DNA of 64,000 nucleotides from Gloeobacter violaceus PCC 7421 (GCF_000011385.1 NC_005125.1:3224001-3288000), one strand, 5' to 3'; positions 1 to 9,058 are shown, counted from the stretch's first letter. Notes: generated from the letters alone by a model not told the origin. Translations and numbers: made by a program.

Positions 1-1261
1 CATCGGCGATAAAGCCGACGCCGTCCACTTTTTCGGCCTGCGAGCGCGGCGGCAGGCGAATTTCATCGGTGACCACGTAGCCCTCGCGCGCCTGCAGGCG
101 GGCGGAAAACGCCGGAAAACCCGGCACCTGCACATCGACCAGGTACTTACCAGCGGGCAGCTTCGAGATGAGAAACGAGCCGTCGGGCAAGATCGGCACC
201 GTGCGCCCTTCGACTTTGAGCACGCCTTTGGTAATCGGCTTACCGGCTACGTCGGTGATCACCCCGGCTACCGAGCCCGGCTGCAATGGGGGCAGTTCGC
301 TCACCGCAAAGGACTCGGGGGTGATGCGACGCAGAGCCTGGGTGCCCGCCTCAGCCACCAATAGCGAGTCGTCCTCCAACAGGACGATGCCGGTGGGCAG
401 GCGCCCGAGGGGACGGCTTTTGACAATCTGGCCCGCTTCAAGATCGACAATCTGCAGCCGGTCGCTCTCGCCGCTGGTCACATAGGCGTAGCGGCCGTCT
501 CGGGAGAGCACCAGCCGGCTCGGCCGCCAGTCGAGGCCGACGGTGCGCACGGTGCGGGCCGTGGCGCTCAGGGGCACCAGGGTCAGATCGTTGCTGCCGG
601 AGTTGAGCACCACCGCCTGCTGGTGGACCAAGTCGAGCACCATATCCTCGGGGGTGGCGCCGCTTCTGAGGCGGGCAAGCAACTCGCCGTTGGCCAGATT
701 GACGATGGCGAGCCCCAGCGGATCGCTCCCACCCAGGGTGACCAGCAAATTGCCGTTGGCCGACTGGATGGCGGCGGCCAGGGGCGGCCCCGGCATCGGA
801 AAGATGCGCACCTGACCCGTGGAGGGGTTGACCACCGAAATGCGGTCCGCCGCCGGGTGGGTGACCACGATGCGACCCCGCTCCGCGTCCACGGCGATAT
901 CAAAAATGCCCGACCCCAGGTCGATCTGGCGGGTAACTTCCTGCTTCTCAAAGTCCACCAGCACCAGGTTGCCGCTGGCCGGACCGCCCACCGCCGCCAC
1001 GTTGGTAGCACCGATACGGCGCACCACCAGCGGTCGGATACCCAGAGGCGTGCGGCTTTTGATCTGCTTGCTGGTCAGGTCCACAACCGCCAGGGCTTCT
1101 TCGTCGAGCAGCCCCACCAGGGCCATCGGCCCCTGCTTGGTGTAGAGCACCTCAATTTTGTCGGCCCGCGCCCCCAGGGGCACCGTCACCTCCGCCGCCC
1201 GGGCAGGGAGGCTTCCCGCCGCCAGCAGCAGCAGGACTGTGCCGATTGCCGCTCGTTTCAT
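1..1261 (-). CDS. Exported YVTN-type beta-propeller protein, C-terminus cut by window edge
   Basis: Reading leftward from an ATG at 1261, an open frame of about 420 codons runs off the left edge with no stop. It begins with a signal peptide (KR, then a Leu/Ala-rich stretch ending in ARAA). The body has repeated blade-like units (for example VVDLTSKQIKSR, LVDFEKQEVTRQ, IVNLANGELLAR, IVDLEAGQIVKS) typical of 40-residue YVTN beta-propellers, probably periplasmic or surface located. After about residue 330 a carboxypeptidase-regulatory-like beta domain follows (SVAGVITDVAGKPI ... GSFLISKLPAGKYLVDV). The ligand is unknown. A scaffold or binding role is inferred from the fold. Confidence 0.75.
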   Translation of the reverse strand, partial: MKRAAIGTVLLLLAAGSLPARAAEVTVPLGARADKIEVLYTKQGPMALVGLLDEEALAVVDLTSKQIKSRTPLGIRPLVVRRIGATNVAAVGGPASGNLVLVDFEKQEVTRQIDLGSGIFDIAVDAERGRIVVTHPAADRISVVNPSTGQVRIFPMPGPPLAAAIQSANGNLLVTLGGSDPLGLAIVNLANGELLARLRSGATPEDMVLDLVHQQAVVLNSGSNDLTLVPLSATARTVRTVGLDWRPSRLVLSRDGRYAYVTSGESDRLQIVDLEAGQIVKSRPLGRLPTGIVLLEDDSLLVAEAGTQALRRITPESFAVSELPPLQPGSVAGVITDVAGKPITKGVLKVEGRTVPILPDGSFLISKLPAGKYLVDVQVPGFPAFSARLQAREGYVVTDEIRLPPRSQAEKVDGVGFIAD

Positions 1262-1326
1262 CGCCTGCACTCGATGCTGAACTGAAATAGTAGTGATAAC
1301 CTAACCGACCCCACAGGTTCCTGCCC

Positions 1327-2067
1327 ATGGCCAAGCAGACCATCGAGCGCACCGACTACGAAGACGATCTGCTTGCCCGCCTCTACGACGCGGAGTACGA
1401 CGCTTTTGACGGCGATGTGGCCTATTACACCGAGCGCCTGGCCCCCGGTCCGGTGCTGGAACTGGCCTGCGGCAGCGGCAGGCTCGCTGTGCGCTTGGCG
1501 GCGGATGGTCGGCGGGTAGTGGGGATCGATTGCTCAGAGGCGATGATCCGCCGCGCCCGCACCCGGCGTACTCACAATGTCCGTTGGAAAGTCGGCGATA
1601 TGCGCAACTTCGCACTGGAGGAGACGTTCGCCAACATCGTCGTCGCCTTCTCCGGTCTGGGGTTCTTGCAAAGCGAGGCGGATCGCCGCGCCTGTCTGGT
1701 CTGCTGCCGCCGCCATCTGCGTGCGGGCGGCCTGCTGGTGCTCGATCTGATCAATCCTGCCGCTGCGCTCGCCACGGGCGAGTTGCCGGGCGAACGGACG
1801 GTGGTCGACCCGCAGACCGGAGCGGTATTTCACAAGTCCACGGCGGTTGCCGCCGAGGCCGAGCAGATCCGCATCCGCTATACCTGGCGATCTCAAGCGG
1901 TGACGTTGGTCCAGATGCTCACTCTGCAACGGCTTGGGGCTCCCCGGGTCGAAGCGGAATTGGAGGGGTGCGGATTTTATCTGCTGGATCGCCACGGCGA
2001 CTACCGGGCCAACCCGCCGACCGATCGCGCCCCTCGCCTGATCTTGCTGGCCGCTCCGTTCGCCTGA
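1327..2067 (+). CDS. Class I SAM-dependent methyltransferase
   Basis: 246-residue protein with a clear Rossmann methyltransferase core. Motif I is VLELACGSGRLAVRLA near residues 43-58, followed by the acidic strand VVGIDCSEAM and the post-II region WKVGDMRNF. LLVLDLIN near residue 137 is the later beta strand. The length and the divergent C-terminal third fit the broad Methyltransf_25/11 group, so the substrate cannot be named. It lies head-to-head with the beta-propeller gene across about 65 bp, implying a shared promoter region. The ATG follows the sequence TTCCTGCCC without a strong ribosome binding site. Confidence 0.8.
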   Translation: MAKQTIERTDYEDDLLARLYDAEYDAFDGDVAYYTERLAPGPVLELACGSGRLAVRLAADGRRVVGIDCSEAMIRRARTRRTHNVRWKVGDMRNFALEETFANIVVAFSGLGFLQSEADRRACLVCCRRHLRAGGLLVLDLINPAAALATGELPGERTVVDPQTGAVFHKSTAVAAEAEQIRIRYTWRSQAVTLVQMLTLQRLGAPRVEAELEGCGFYLLDRHGDYRANPPTDRAPRLILLAAPFA

Positions 2068-2145
2068 GCACGACTACGAAAAAGATGTCTAGGCATATAC
2101 TGCCTAAATGATCACTCCTGCATCACCAGAGGTTGGGAAGTACAG

Positions 2146-2418
2146 ATGATTGCCCTCGACAAGATGACGATCGACCTGCTCAAGTCCATCCAGCAACAAA
2201 AGCGCCCGACGATCTACAGCCCCCAGAACGGGGATCTGGCGGGTTTTCAGGTTCGGGCGGAGCGGCTGTTGTTTCTGGCGGATGTCGGATTTATTGAACT
2301 GTCCTTTGCGCCCACCCGCGAGACCAAAAGCGGTCGGGGCTATGTCGAGGATGTGGTTGTGCGCAATATCACGCCGCGCGGCCTGCGCGCCATCGCCGAG
2401 GCCGATCCGCTCGCGTAG
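2146..2418 (+). CDS. Conserved-looking hypothetical protein, 90 aa
   Basis: Small reading frame with normal amino-acid composition and regular hydrophobic patterning (AERLLFLADVGFIEL; VEDVVVRNITPRGLRAIAEA). That resembles a compact alpha/beta or winged-helix fold, but no family is recognised. It sits alone between a methyltransferase and lpd, all on the same strand. Upstream lies a small inverted repeat (TAGGCA-TATAC-TGCCTA, about 2090-2106) containing a TATACT -10-like hexamer, which may be its promoter. Function unknown. Confidence 0.6.
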   Translation: MIALDKMTIDLLKSIQQQKRPTIYSPQNGDLAGFQVRAERLLFLADVGFIELSFAPTRETKSGRGYVEDVVVRNITPRGLRAIAEADPLA

Positions 2419-2533
2419 TGCCCGCACCCATCCATCGAATCAATACCGGCAAAAAAGATCCCTATTCACCCCGGCAGCGGCCGTTGGACATCCTGGCGTA
2501 GGATAAATTCACGTTTGCATTGGGGGATGGACC

Positions 2534-3913
2534 GTGGCATTCGACTACGACTTGCTGATCATCGGCTGTGGCGTCGGCGGGCACGGGGCGGCCCTGCACG
2601 CGGTGGCCCACAAGCTCAAAGTGGCTGTGGTCGAGGCCCGCGACCTCGGGGGCACCTGCATCAACCGCGGCTGCATCCCTTCAAAAGCGTTGCTCGCCGC
2701 CGCCGGCCGGCTCCGGGTGCTGCGCGAGAGCGAACACCTGGGAATCAGCGTCGGCGAAATCAGCTTCGACCGTGCCAAGATTGCCCACCACGCCGCGAGC
2801 GTCGTCGATAAAATCCGCGCGGATCTGACCAAGAGCCTTCAGAAACTGGGGGTAACCATCCTGCACGGCCATGCCCGCCTCAAAGGTTCCCAGACGGTCG
2901 AAATCGACCCGGGCGAAGGCGGAGGCGAAGTCCAGGTGCTCACCGCCCGCGACGTACTCATCGCGAGCGGCTCACAGCCTTTTGTGCCGCCGGGGATTGT
3001 CACCGACGGCAAGACCGTTTACACCAGCGACGAGGGCGTGCGCCTCGAACACCTCCCCGAGCACATCTGCATCATCGGCTCAGGCTACATCGGCCTCGAA
3101 TTTTCGGACGTCTACACAGCCCTGGGGACCAAAGTGACGATGATCGAAGCGCTCGATCGGCTTATGCCGGGTTTCGATCCGGATATCGCCCGCCTTGCCG
3201 CCCGCCTGCTCGTCAAATCCCGCGACATCGACACCAAAGTCGGCGTCTTCGCCAAAAAAGTCACCCCCGGCCAACCGGCGACGGTGGAACTCTCGACCGG
3301 CGAGCAACTCCAGTTCGACGCGGTGCTGGTGGCCTGCGGCCGGACTCCCGATACCAAGAACCTGGGTCTGGAGTCCGTGGGTCTCGAGACGGCCAGGGGC
3401 TTTATCCCGGTGGACGGACGCATGGCCACCTCCGCCGAGCACCTCTGGGCAATCGGAGACGCAACCGGCAAGATGATGCTCGCCCACGCCGCCTCCGCCC
3501 AGGGGATCGTCGCGGTCGACAACATGCTGGGTCACGAGCGCACGATCGACTACCGCTCGATCCCGGCCGCCTGCTTCACCCACCCGGAAATCGGCTTTGT
3601 GGGACTCACCGAACCCCAGGCCAAAGAGCAGGGTTATAAAGTTGGGGTGGTACGGACGTACTTTGGCGGGAATTCTAAGGCCATCGCCCAGGGGGACACC
3701 GAGGGGATGGCCAAAATCGTCTACGACCAGACCACCGGCGAACTGCTCGGTTGCCACATCATCGGCCCCGAGGCGTCGCTGTTGGTGGCGGAGGCGGCCC
3801 AGGCCATCGCCGGTCGCGACCGCATCGAGCGGCTCGCGCACCTGGTGCACACCCACCCCACCCTCAGCGAGATTCTCGACGAAGGGTACAAACGGGCAGC
3901 CGCCGTCCTGTAG
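2534..3913 (+). CDS. lpdA: Dihydrolipoamide dehydrogenase (E3)
   Basis: 459-residue FAD/NAD(P) disulfide oxidoreductase that reoxidises dihydrolipoamide in pyruvate dehydrogenase and related complexes and in the glycine cleavage system. The N-terminal FAD site is LIIGCGVGGHGAALHA. The redox disulfide is GGTCINRGCIPSKALL (two Cys near residues 43 and 48). The NAD site is CIIGSGYIGLEFSDVY. The C-terminal dimer interface carries the His-Glu base in HTHPTLSEIL. It starts with GTG at 2534. A ribosome binding site is not obvious. The gene is followed after 14 bp by hfq, so the two may be cotranscribed. Confidence 0.95.
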   Translation: MAFDYDLLIIGCGVGGHGAALHAVAHKLKVAVVEARDLGGTCINRGCIPSKALLAAAGRLRVLRESEHLGISVGEISFDRAKIAHHAASVVDKIRADLTKSLQKLGVTILHGHARLKGSQTVEIDPGEGGGEVQVLTARDVLIASGSQPFVPPGIVTDGKTVYTSDEGVRLEHLPEHICIIGSGYIGLEFSDVYTALGTKVTMIEALDRLMPGFDPDIARLAARLLVKSRDIDTKVGVFAKKVTPGQPATVELSTGEQLQFDAVLVACGRTPDTKNLGLESVGLETARGFIPVDGRMATSAEHLWAIGDATGKMMLAHAASAQGIVAVDNMLGHERTIDYRSIPAACFTHPEIGFVGLTEPQAKEQGYKVGVVRTYFGGNSKAIAQGDTEGMAKIVYDQTTGELLGCHIIGPEASLLVAEAAQAIAGRDRIERLAHLVHTHPTLSEILDEGYKRAAAVL

Positions 3914-3927
3914 GAATCTGCCGTTCC

Positions 3928-4152
3928 ATGAGCACTCTCGATCTCGCCGTTCCGAGTACCCGTTACTTACAAAAGCTCATCCGCGACCAGTCGCCCGTCT
4001 CGATCGCCACTCGGGCCGGAGACGCCTTCAATGGCGTCCTGCGCTGGCAGGACGGCGAGTGTCTGTGCCTGAAGACCGCCGAAGGCGAGATCCTCCTCTG
4101 GCGTTCTGGACTGACTTTTATCCGCCCGCTGCCGCCTGGGCCCAATCGATAA
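3928..4152 (+). CDS. hfq: Cyanobacterial-type Hfq (Sm-like RNA-binding protein)
   Basis: 74-residue protein with the Sm fold layout: an N-terminal helix (STRYLQKLIRDQSPVSI), strands around a TRAGDAFNGVLRWQDGECLCL Sm1-like segment, and an Sm2-like C-terminus (ILLWRSGLTFIRP). Cyanobacterial Hfq lacks the canonical RNA-binding KH motif of the proteobacterial protein and in Synechocystis acts with the pilus motor in motility; this sequence matches that short, divergent type. It follows lpdA by 14 bp. The last 35 bp overlap the 3' end of the opposite-strand DUF362 gene, so the mRNAs are partly antisense. Confidence 0.75.
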   Translation: MSTLDLAVPSTRYLQKLIRDQSPVSIATRAGDAFNGVLRWQDGECLCLKTAEGEILLWRSGLTFIRPLPPGPNR

Positions 4153-4897
4153 GCTCCAGATAAGCTGGCATCCCTTCGCCTGCCAACCGGCAGGCTTCGC
4201 GATCCACAGCGAGCAAGTCATCTCCCCAGATCACCTTGCCGCAGGGGGCGGGGGTGCCGATATCGGGTTGCCAGTCTTTGCTGATAAATTTTTGCGTCCC
4301 GTCCACGACCGCGCCGTCGAAGAGAATGCCGATGGTTGTGTACACGTCGCAAATAACCCGGTGCACATCGGGGCGGTGCAGTTGGCCGCGCGCATGGGGA
4401 CTGCGCGCCCGGTAGCGCTCGCGCGGAAACAGGCCATAGAGATTTTTAAGGGCACAACTCATCAGCACGGCGTCCTTGAGGACGGTGCGCTTCAGGGCGC
4501 CGACGCTGATGCGGCAATCGACTTCTTCCAACAGTTGCGGCGCCCACAGCTCGGCGAAGCGCTGGGGAACTTTTGCCCGGTTGGGATAGGGCTTGCAGGG
4601 CAGATTGTCGGCGTCCAGGAAGTGCACACCTTCGGTAAGCAAAGCGTCCAGACCCAATTTGCGGGCGATCACCGCGGCCTCCAACCGGTGGCAAACGCCT
4701 TCGACAATCCAGATCTCCGTAGAGCCGTTGACCCGGCGAATCCCGGCAATTACCTCACCCAGTACAGACATACCCACCGTCACCGGCGGCCCTGCCGGGT
4801 AGCCCAGGTTGGGTTTGATCAGGACTTGCCGGGCGTTATGGGCGGCAGCCGGGGGCACATAGACAAACTTTTCGGCGTCGACGAGGTGAACACGCAT
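4118..4897 (-). CDS. DUF362 domain-containing protein
   Basis: 259 residues starting at the ATG giving MRVHLVDAEK. The frame is open further upstream, but that extension has an Arg/Pro-rich shadow composition and would overlap the neighbouring gene. The sequence has the DUF362 hallmarks: an early VLIKPNLGYP segment, IWIVEG, and a central SVGALKRT...LSCALKNLYGLFP region. No ferredoxin Cys clusters are present, unlike longer family members. The biochemical role of the family is not established. It is divergent from the aldo/keto reductase gene, with about 60 bp between starts, and converges on hfq with an overlap. Confidence 0.75.
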   Translation of the reverse strand: MRVHLVDAEKFVYVPPAAAHNARQVLIKPNLGYPAGPPVTVGMSVLGEVIAGIRRVNGSTEIWIVEGVCHRLEAAVIARKLGLDALLTEGVHFLDADNLPCKPYPNRAKVPQRFAELWAPQLLEEVDCRISVGALKRTVLKDAVLMSCALKNLYGLFPRERYRARSPHARGQLHRPDVHRVICDVYTTIGILFDGAVVDGTQKFISKDWQPDIGTPAPCGKVIWGDDLLAVDREACRLAGEGMPAYLELIDWAQAAAGG

Positions 4898-4959
4898 CGG
4901 TGGATGGAGGAAACCCTCTCCATTGTGTGGTCGGATCGAACGAGAGTACGGAGGCTGCC

Positions 4960-5895
4960 ATGGCCGAAGAACTGAACCGTCGCGAATTTCTCGTCGCAGG
5001 GTTTGCGGCGGCTGCCGCGGCCGGGGCCAGTGAGCCCGCCGCCGCCGTGGGCACGCTTCCTGCGCGGATTTTGGGGCGTACGGGGGAGCGGGTAACGCTC
5101 TTGGGTCTTGGGGGCGCTTCGACGCGTACGCCGCTCTCCAACGGCCGACGGGAGGAAGCAATAGCAATCATTGAGCGTGCCGTTGCTCTGGGGATCAAAT
5201 ACTTCGACACCGCCGCCACCTACGACACCAGCGAGGAGTACCTGGGCGAGGTAGTGGCTCGCCGCCGCAAAGGCATGTTTCTGGCCACCAAAAGCGACGA
5301 GCGCACCCGCGACGGAGCCTGGCGCGAACTGGAGCGCTCGCTGAAGCGCCTGCGCACCGACTACATCGATCTCTGGCAGATGCACCGCGCCTCGCTCCCC
5401 GAGCGCGACACCGCCCCAGCCTTCGCCAAAGACGGCGTCATTCGCGCCATCGAAGAAGCCAAAGCCCAAAAACTGATTCGCTTTGCCGGGGTCACCGGCC
5501 ACCACCGCACCGATGTGCTCGCCGACTGGCTGGAGCGCTACCCCTTCGACGCCCTGCTCACCGTGGTCAACGCCGTCGATATCCACCACGCCGACTCGTT
5601 TATTCGCAAACTGCTGCCGGTGGCGCGGGCGAAGAACGTCGGGGTGATCGCCATGAAGGTGCCCGCCTACGGCCAGATCCTCTCGGATCTGGACATCAAA
5701 GCAGCCATGCACTACGCACTGTCGCAGCCGGGGGTGGCCTGCTGCATCATCGCCTGCGACAGCGTCGCCATGCTCGAAGCCAACGTCGCCGCCGCCCGCG
5801 ATTTTGCGCCGCTTACCGCCGAGCAGCAGGCGCGCATCACTGAACGCACAGCGGGCAACTGGCAGCGGGCCAGTTTCTATCGCGGCTGGACATAG
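4960..5895 (+). CDS. Tat-exported aldo/keto reductase
   Basis: 311 residues from the ATG at 4960 (an in-frame GTG at 4900 is less likely). The N-terminus has a twin-arginine signal (LNRREFLVAGF followed by an Ala-rich stretch), implying folded export with a bound cofactor. The AKR core follows: FDTAATYD carries the catalytic Asp and Tyr, ATKSD the Lys and LWQMHRAS the His, so the tetrad is intact. Strand and helix spacing fit a compact (beta/alpha)8 barrel like other Tat-linked AKRs. NADPH-dependent carbonyl reduction is inferred from the family; the substrate is unknown. Confidence 0.88.
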   Translation: MAEELNRREFLVAGFAAAAAAGASEPAAAVGTLPARILGRTGERVTLLGLGGASTRTPLSNGRREEAIAIIERAVALGIKYFDTAATYDTSEEYLGEVVARRRKGMFLATKSDERTRDGAWRELERSLKRLRTDYIDLWQMHRASLPERDTAPAFAKDGVIRAIEEAKAQKLIRFAGVTGHHRTDVLADWLERYPFDALLTVVNAVDIHHADSFIRKLLPVARAKNVGVIAMKVPAYGQILSDLDIKAAMHYALSQPGVACCIIACDSVAMLEANVAAARDFAPLTAEQQARITERTAGNWQRASFYRGWT

Positions 5896-5909
5896 AGTTC
5901 GCTGCTACG

Positions 5910-6572
5910 GTGGCTGTGATGCGCTTGCGGAGCAAGCAGGCAATGGTGTTGGAAACACGACCGGCGGCGGAGCAAAGAGTCCTACTGCACAATGTGCCCT
6001 GGCAAACCTTCGAGCATCTGCTGGAAGTGCTGGGGGATAAACGGGCGGCCAGGCTTGCCTACGATCAGGGAACCCTGGAGATCATGAGCCCACTCGATCG
6101 GCACGAATCGGCGAAAAAGTTGATTGCGAGGCTGATCGAGACCTGGAGTCTCTTTCAGAACATAGATATCGCCAGCCGGGGCTCCCTCACCCTCAGGCGC
6201 GAAGACCTGGCCCGCGGTGTCGAGCCGGACGAGTGCTACTACATCCAAAACGAAAGCACTATCCGAAGGGTTGCGCGAACCGATCTTCGCCGCGATCCTC
6301 CCCCAGACCTGGTGGTGGAAGTCGACATCACCAGTCCCTCTTCGCTGCGCATGGCCATCTACGCGGCCCTGGGGGTGCCCGAAGTCTGGCGCTACAACGG
6401 AGAGACTCTGCAGGTCTTTTGCCTGGAACCGCAGGGTGGCTACCTGATGCAGTCCACCAGTCGGGAGCTGGCTGGATTTCCCGTCGAGCGGGTGGCGCTA
6501 TGGCTTGAGCAGGCGAAGATTGTCGGCGAGAGTGCCGTTGTCCGACAATTTATGGCTGAGTTTGACCAATAG
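5910..6572 (+). CDS. Uma2 family (DUF820) putative PD-(D/E)XK endonuclease
   Basis: 220-residue protein of the Uma2 family, which is greatly expanded in cyanobacteria. It carries RLAYDQGTLEIMSPLDRHES, GVEPDECYYIQNE and PDLVVEVDITSPSS, where Asp and the Glu-x-Asp triad form the restriction-enzyme-like metal site. Some starts (GTG 5910, ATG 5919) are equally possible. Its last 23 bp overlap the convergent acetyltransferase gene. The cellular role of these proteins is unproven, although many sit near mobile DNA. A second, only distantly similar copy is at 53.9-54.5 kb. Confidence 0.85.
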   Translation: MAVMRLRSKQAMVLETRPAAEQRVLLHNVPWQTFEHLLEVLGDKRAARLAYDQGTLEIMSPLDRHESAKKLIARLIETWSLFQNIDIASRGSLTLRREDLARGVEPDECYYIQNESTIRRVARTDLRRDPPPDLVVEVDITSPSSLRMAIYAALGVPEVWRYNGETLQVFCLEPQGGYLMQSTSRELAGFPVERVALWLEQAKIVGESAVVRQFMAEFDQ

Positions 6573-7092
6573 CGGCGAAGCTGCTTTCGATGGCGTAGTA
6601 CTTATCCATGTAGCACTTGCCCGAGGAGGCCTTGTACTCTTTGATTCCCTCGTAGCGCATGCCGCATCTCTCCATCACCCGCCAGGAGGCGACATTTTCG
6701 GGCATAGCGGCAGCGACGATGCGCGTCAAGCCCATGCCCAAACCGTAGTCGAGCACGGCGCGTACCGTCTCGCTCATGTAGCCCCTGCCCCAGAAGGGTT
6801 TACCCAGGCCGTAGCCCAGTTCGGTATCGGGAGTCTCCTGCAAAAACCTCAAAAAGCAATACCCTGCGAACGCCCCAGACTCCCGGACGGCAATGGCCCA
6901 GGCGCCGTGGCCGGAATGCTGGTTGTACTGTACCCAGCGCCGGGTCATCTCCTGGACGACTTCGCGCGCGAGGGGCGTCTCGGAGGTATAACGGACCACC
7001 TCCGGATCACTCCAGAGCGCGCACAGTTCGTCTTCATCCGCGAGCACCAGGGGCCGAAGCTGCAGCCTGGCCGTGTCGATCACGGGCAACAT
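6550..7092 (-). CDS. GNAT family N-acetyltransferase (RimJ/RimL-like)
   Basis: 180 residues with the typical N-terminal strand TARLQLRPL and the acetyl-CoA motif GYGLGKPFWGRGYMSETVRAVLDYGL (motif A, Q/RxxGxG/A-like). It ends with the conserved SWRVMERCGMRYEG segment. This layout belongs to the Acetyltransf_3 group that includes RimJ/RimL and other N-terminal or small-molecule acetylases; the acceptor is unknown. The stop is 3 bp before the preceding divergon, and it lies 3 bp downstream of queD on the same strand, so it may be cotranscribed with queCED. Confidence 0.87.
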   Translation of the reverse strand: MLPVIDTARLQLRPLVLADEDELCALWSDPEVVRYTSETPLAREVVQEMTRRWVQYNQHSGHGAWAIAVRESGAFAGYCFLRFLQETPDTELGYGLGKPFWGRGYMSETVRAVLDYGLGMGLTRIVAAAMPENVASWRVMERCGMRYEGIKEYKASSGKCYMDKYYAIESSFAAIGQTQP

Positions 7093-7095
7093 TCG

Positions 7096-7503
7096 CTACT
7101 GAGCCTCCAGACGCAAAATCGTCACCCGCTCCGGCGATTCGGCGACACTCACCGCGAGCAGGCTCACGTGCGGCTCCAGCGCAAGCGTGGCGAAGTAGTG
7201 GCACAACTCCTCGGTGGTGCCGTGGGGGCAGAGCGGGCAGTCGTTGAGCACCTCCGGCAGGGCGGCGACCCACCGCTGCAACTGCTGCTCCAAAGCCACC
7301 ATATCCAGGCCGTACAGACCCGTACTCGGGCGCACAGCAGCGAGGTCGAGCGTCACCGCAAAATCGTGCTCGTGCCGGTCGTGCCACAAAGGCGGATTGG
7401 CATGGCGGCGGCGAAAGTGCGCCCCGATGCGGTAGGCGTAGCGGATGGCCCCCTGGTGCACCTGCTCTTCGGGCGGCACCGCCTGTAGGTAAGCGCTCTG
7501 CAT
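7096..7503 (-). CDS. queD: QueD-like 6-pyruvoyl/6-carboxytetrahydropterin synthase family protein, catalytic residues missing
   Basis: 135 residues. The zinc-site pattern is visible: His near 29 (RIGAHFRRR) and the pair in DRHEHDF (His44, His46). A late SVAESPE supplies the substrate Glu. However, the catalytic Cys of QueD (as in KCGRLHGH of E. coli) is absent, with Trp at the aligned place, and the Asp-His pair of the second half (LDHHYLND) is replaced by ALPEVLND. The start ATG overlaps the queE stop by one base (TGATG), which indicates operon membership. It may be a non-canonical synthase or a substrate-binding paralogue. Confidence 0.7.
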   Translation of the reverse strand: MQSAYLQAVPPEEQVHQGAIRYAYRIGAHFRRRHANPPLWHDRHEHDFAVTLDLAAVRPSTGLYGLDMVALEQQLQRWVAALPEVLNDCPLCPHGTTEELCHYFATLALEPHVSLLAVSVAESPERVTILRLEAQ

Positions 7504-8147
7504 CACGGCACCTGGAGGTATTTGTGCAACTGCACCGAGAGCCGGTAGCGGGGATGGGCCTTGAGCAGTTCGAGGGTCAAGGGCAGCGTGCGCTCGCGCG
7601 CTTCCCACTCCGGCTGCAGCGAGACGGGCACCCCCGGCGGCAAAAAGCGCCGGTAAACATCGAGTTCCGCGCCGCCGGCAATCACGATTTTGACCTCGTT
7701 GGCCCGCCGCCACATCTGCGGGTTCACCGGATGGCGGGGCGAGACGTGTTCTTTGGGACTGAGGGTCACCCAGGCCCAATCGGGCACCGGCTGCCAGAAG
7801 GCTCCCGACGTCTCGATCGCCACGGCCCGGCCGGTCCTGCCGATTGCCTCGACCAGAGCCGGTAGGGCTGCATGAATGAACGGCTCTCCCCCGGAGATGA
7901 CCACCCGCGGCGACTTCAGCTCCAAAATCAAGTCTGAAAAGGTCCGCACTGCGCGCGGCAGTTGGGGGCCGCCGTCTGCGTAACCTGTATCGCACCAGGG
8001 ACACCCGACCGGACAGCCGTAGAGGCGGATGAAATCGACCACAGCGCCCGCCCAGTACCCTTCACCCTGAATAGTAGGGCCAAAGGTTTCCTGCACCGGG
8101 ATGCTTTGGGCGGACACGGGTTTGACAACAGTCGAAGCAGCGTTCAC
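7503..8147 (-). CDS. queE: 7-carboxy-7-deazaguanine synthase (radical SAM)
   Basis: 214 residues starting at GTG 8147, whose codon overlaps the queC stop (GTGA). The enzyme converts 6-carboxytetrahydropterin to CDG using a 4Fe-4S cluster, SAM and Mg2+. Seen directly: [11 protein letters not shown]-like start ([13 protein letters not shown]), the radical SAM triad CPVGCPWC (C-x3-C-x2-C), and [11 protein letters not shown] as the SAM-binding GGE motif. The C-terminal VSLQPEWEA and [12 protein letters not shown] match the family. It lies between queC and queD in the order expected for preQ0 synthesis. Confidence 0.93.
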
Positions 8148-8848
8148 AGCGAGACGGGCTCTTTGCGAAATTTCCAGATCGGGTCGGGCACCCCCGCCTC
8201 GCGGAAGCCCCGGTCGCGCAGGATGCAGGCGTGGCATCGGCCGCAGCCGCCCCGCACCCCCGCATAACAAGTGTGGCTCAGCGCAAGCACTTCTTCAAAG
8301 CGCTCCCCCAACACTTCGACACTCAACTTTACAGTCTCGGCCTTGGTGAGACGCATCAGCGGCGTGTGGATGCGTATAGCATTCGCATCGCCGTAAATGC
8401 CCTCGCCCAGGGCTCTGGCCATCGCCTCGACAAACACCTGTCGGCAGTCCCAGTAACCGGCAAAATCGGCCTCGCACACCCCGATGACGATGTCGCCCGT
8501 CCCCAGACAAAAGGCGCGGTTGGCCGCCAGGGTGAGAAACAAAATATTGCGCCCCGGCACGAAGGTGGGCTCCACACCCGCAGGCAGTTCCGCCGCCGAG
8601 GCGTACTGCCCGAGGGGCGCGTCGCTGACCAGGGGACTGGTGCCCTTGAGTAACGGACCCAGGCGGATAAATTCGTGACCGGTAAGACCCAGAGCCTGCC
8701 CCACCGCCCGCGCACTCTCCAGTTCGATGGCGTGGCGCTGGTTGTACTCGAAGGTGACCGCGTGCACCTCGTCGTACTCGCGGCAAGCGAGGGCGGCGCA
8801 GGTGGTCGAATCCTGACCGCCCGAGAAGACCACCAGCGCTTTTTTCAT
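8144..8848 (-). CDS. queC: 7-cyano-7-deazaguanine (preQ0) synthase
   Basis: 234 residues from ATG 8848; an upstream in-frame TTG at 8872 is less likely. The ATP pyrophosphatase loop is [15 protein letters not shown]. The C-terminal zinc site is [19 protein letters not shown], four Cys. QueC ligates ammonia to CDG to give preQ0, the precursor of queuosine tRNA (or of deazaguanine DNA bases). First gene of queC-queE-queD, with a four-base overlap to queE. No deazaguanine DNA-insertion genes are seen nearby, so a tRNA role is the default inference. Confidence 0.94.
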
Positions 8849-9058
8849 GGCCGTCATCCCGTTTATCGGCAAATTTTATCCTGCGATTGTAGCTCCAGCG
8901 GGATTGTCCCTACCCGGGGATCGGCCGCGCCACCCACCGCTGAGCGTCCATGCAAAGAAGTGTTAATCTCTGTTAAGCAATCGTACGCATTGAGGGCGAT
9001 CGGTCGTTAATATCTTTTCAAGACCTAATGTTGCCGCTTAGCCCGATAAGGGAGAACC

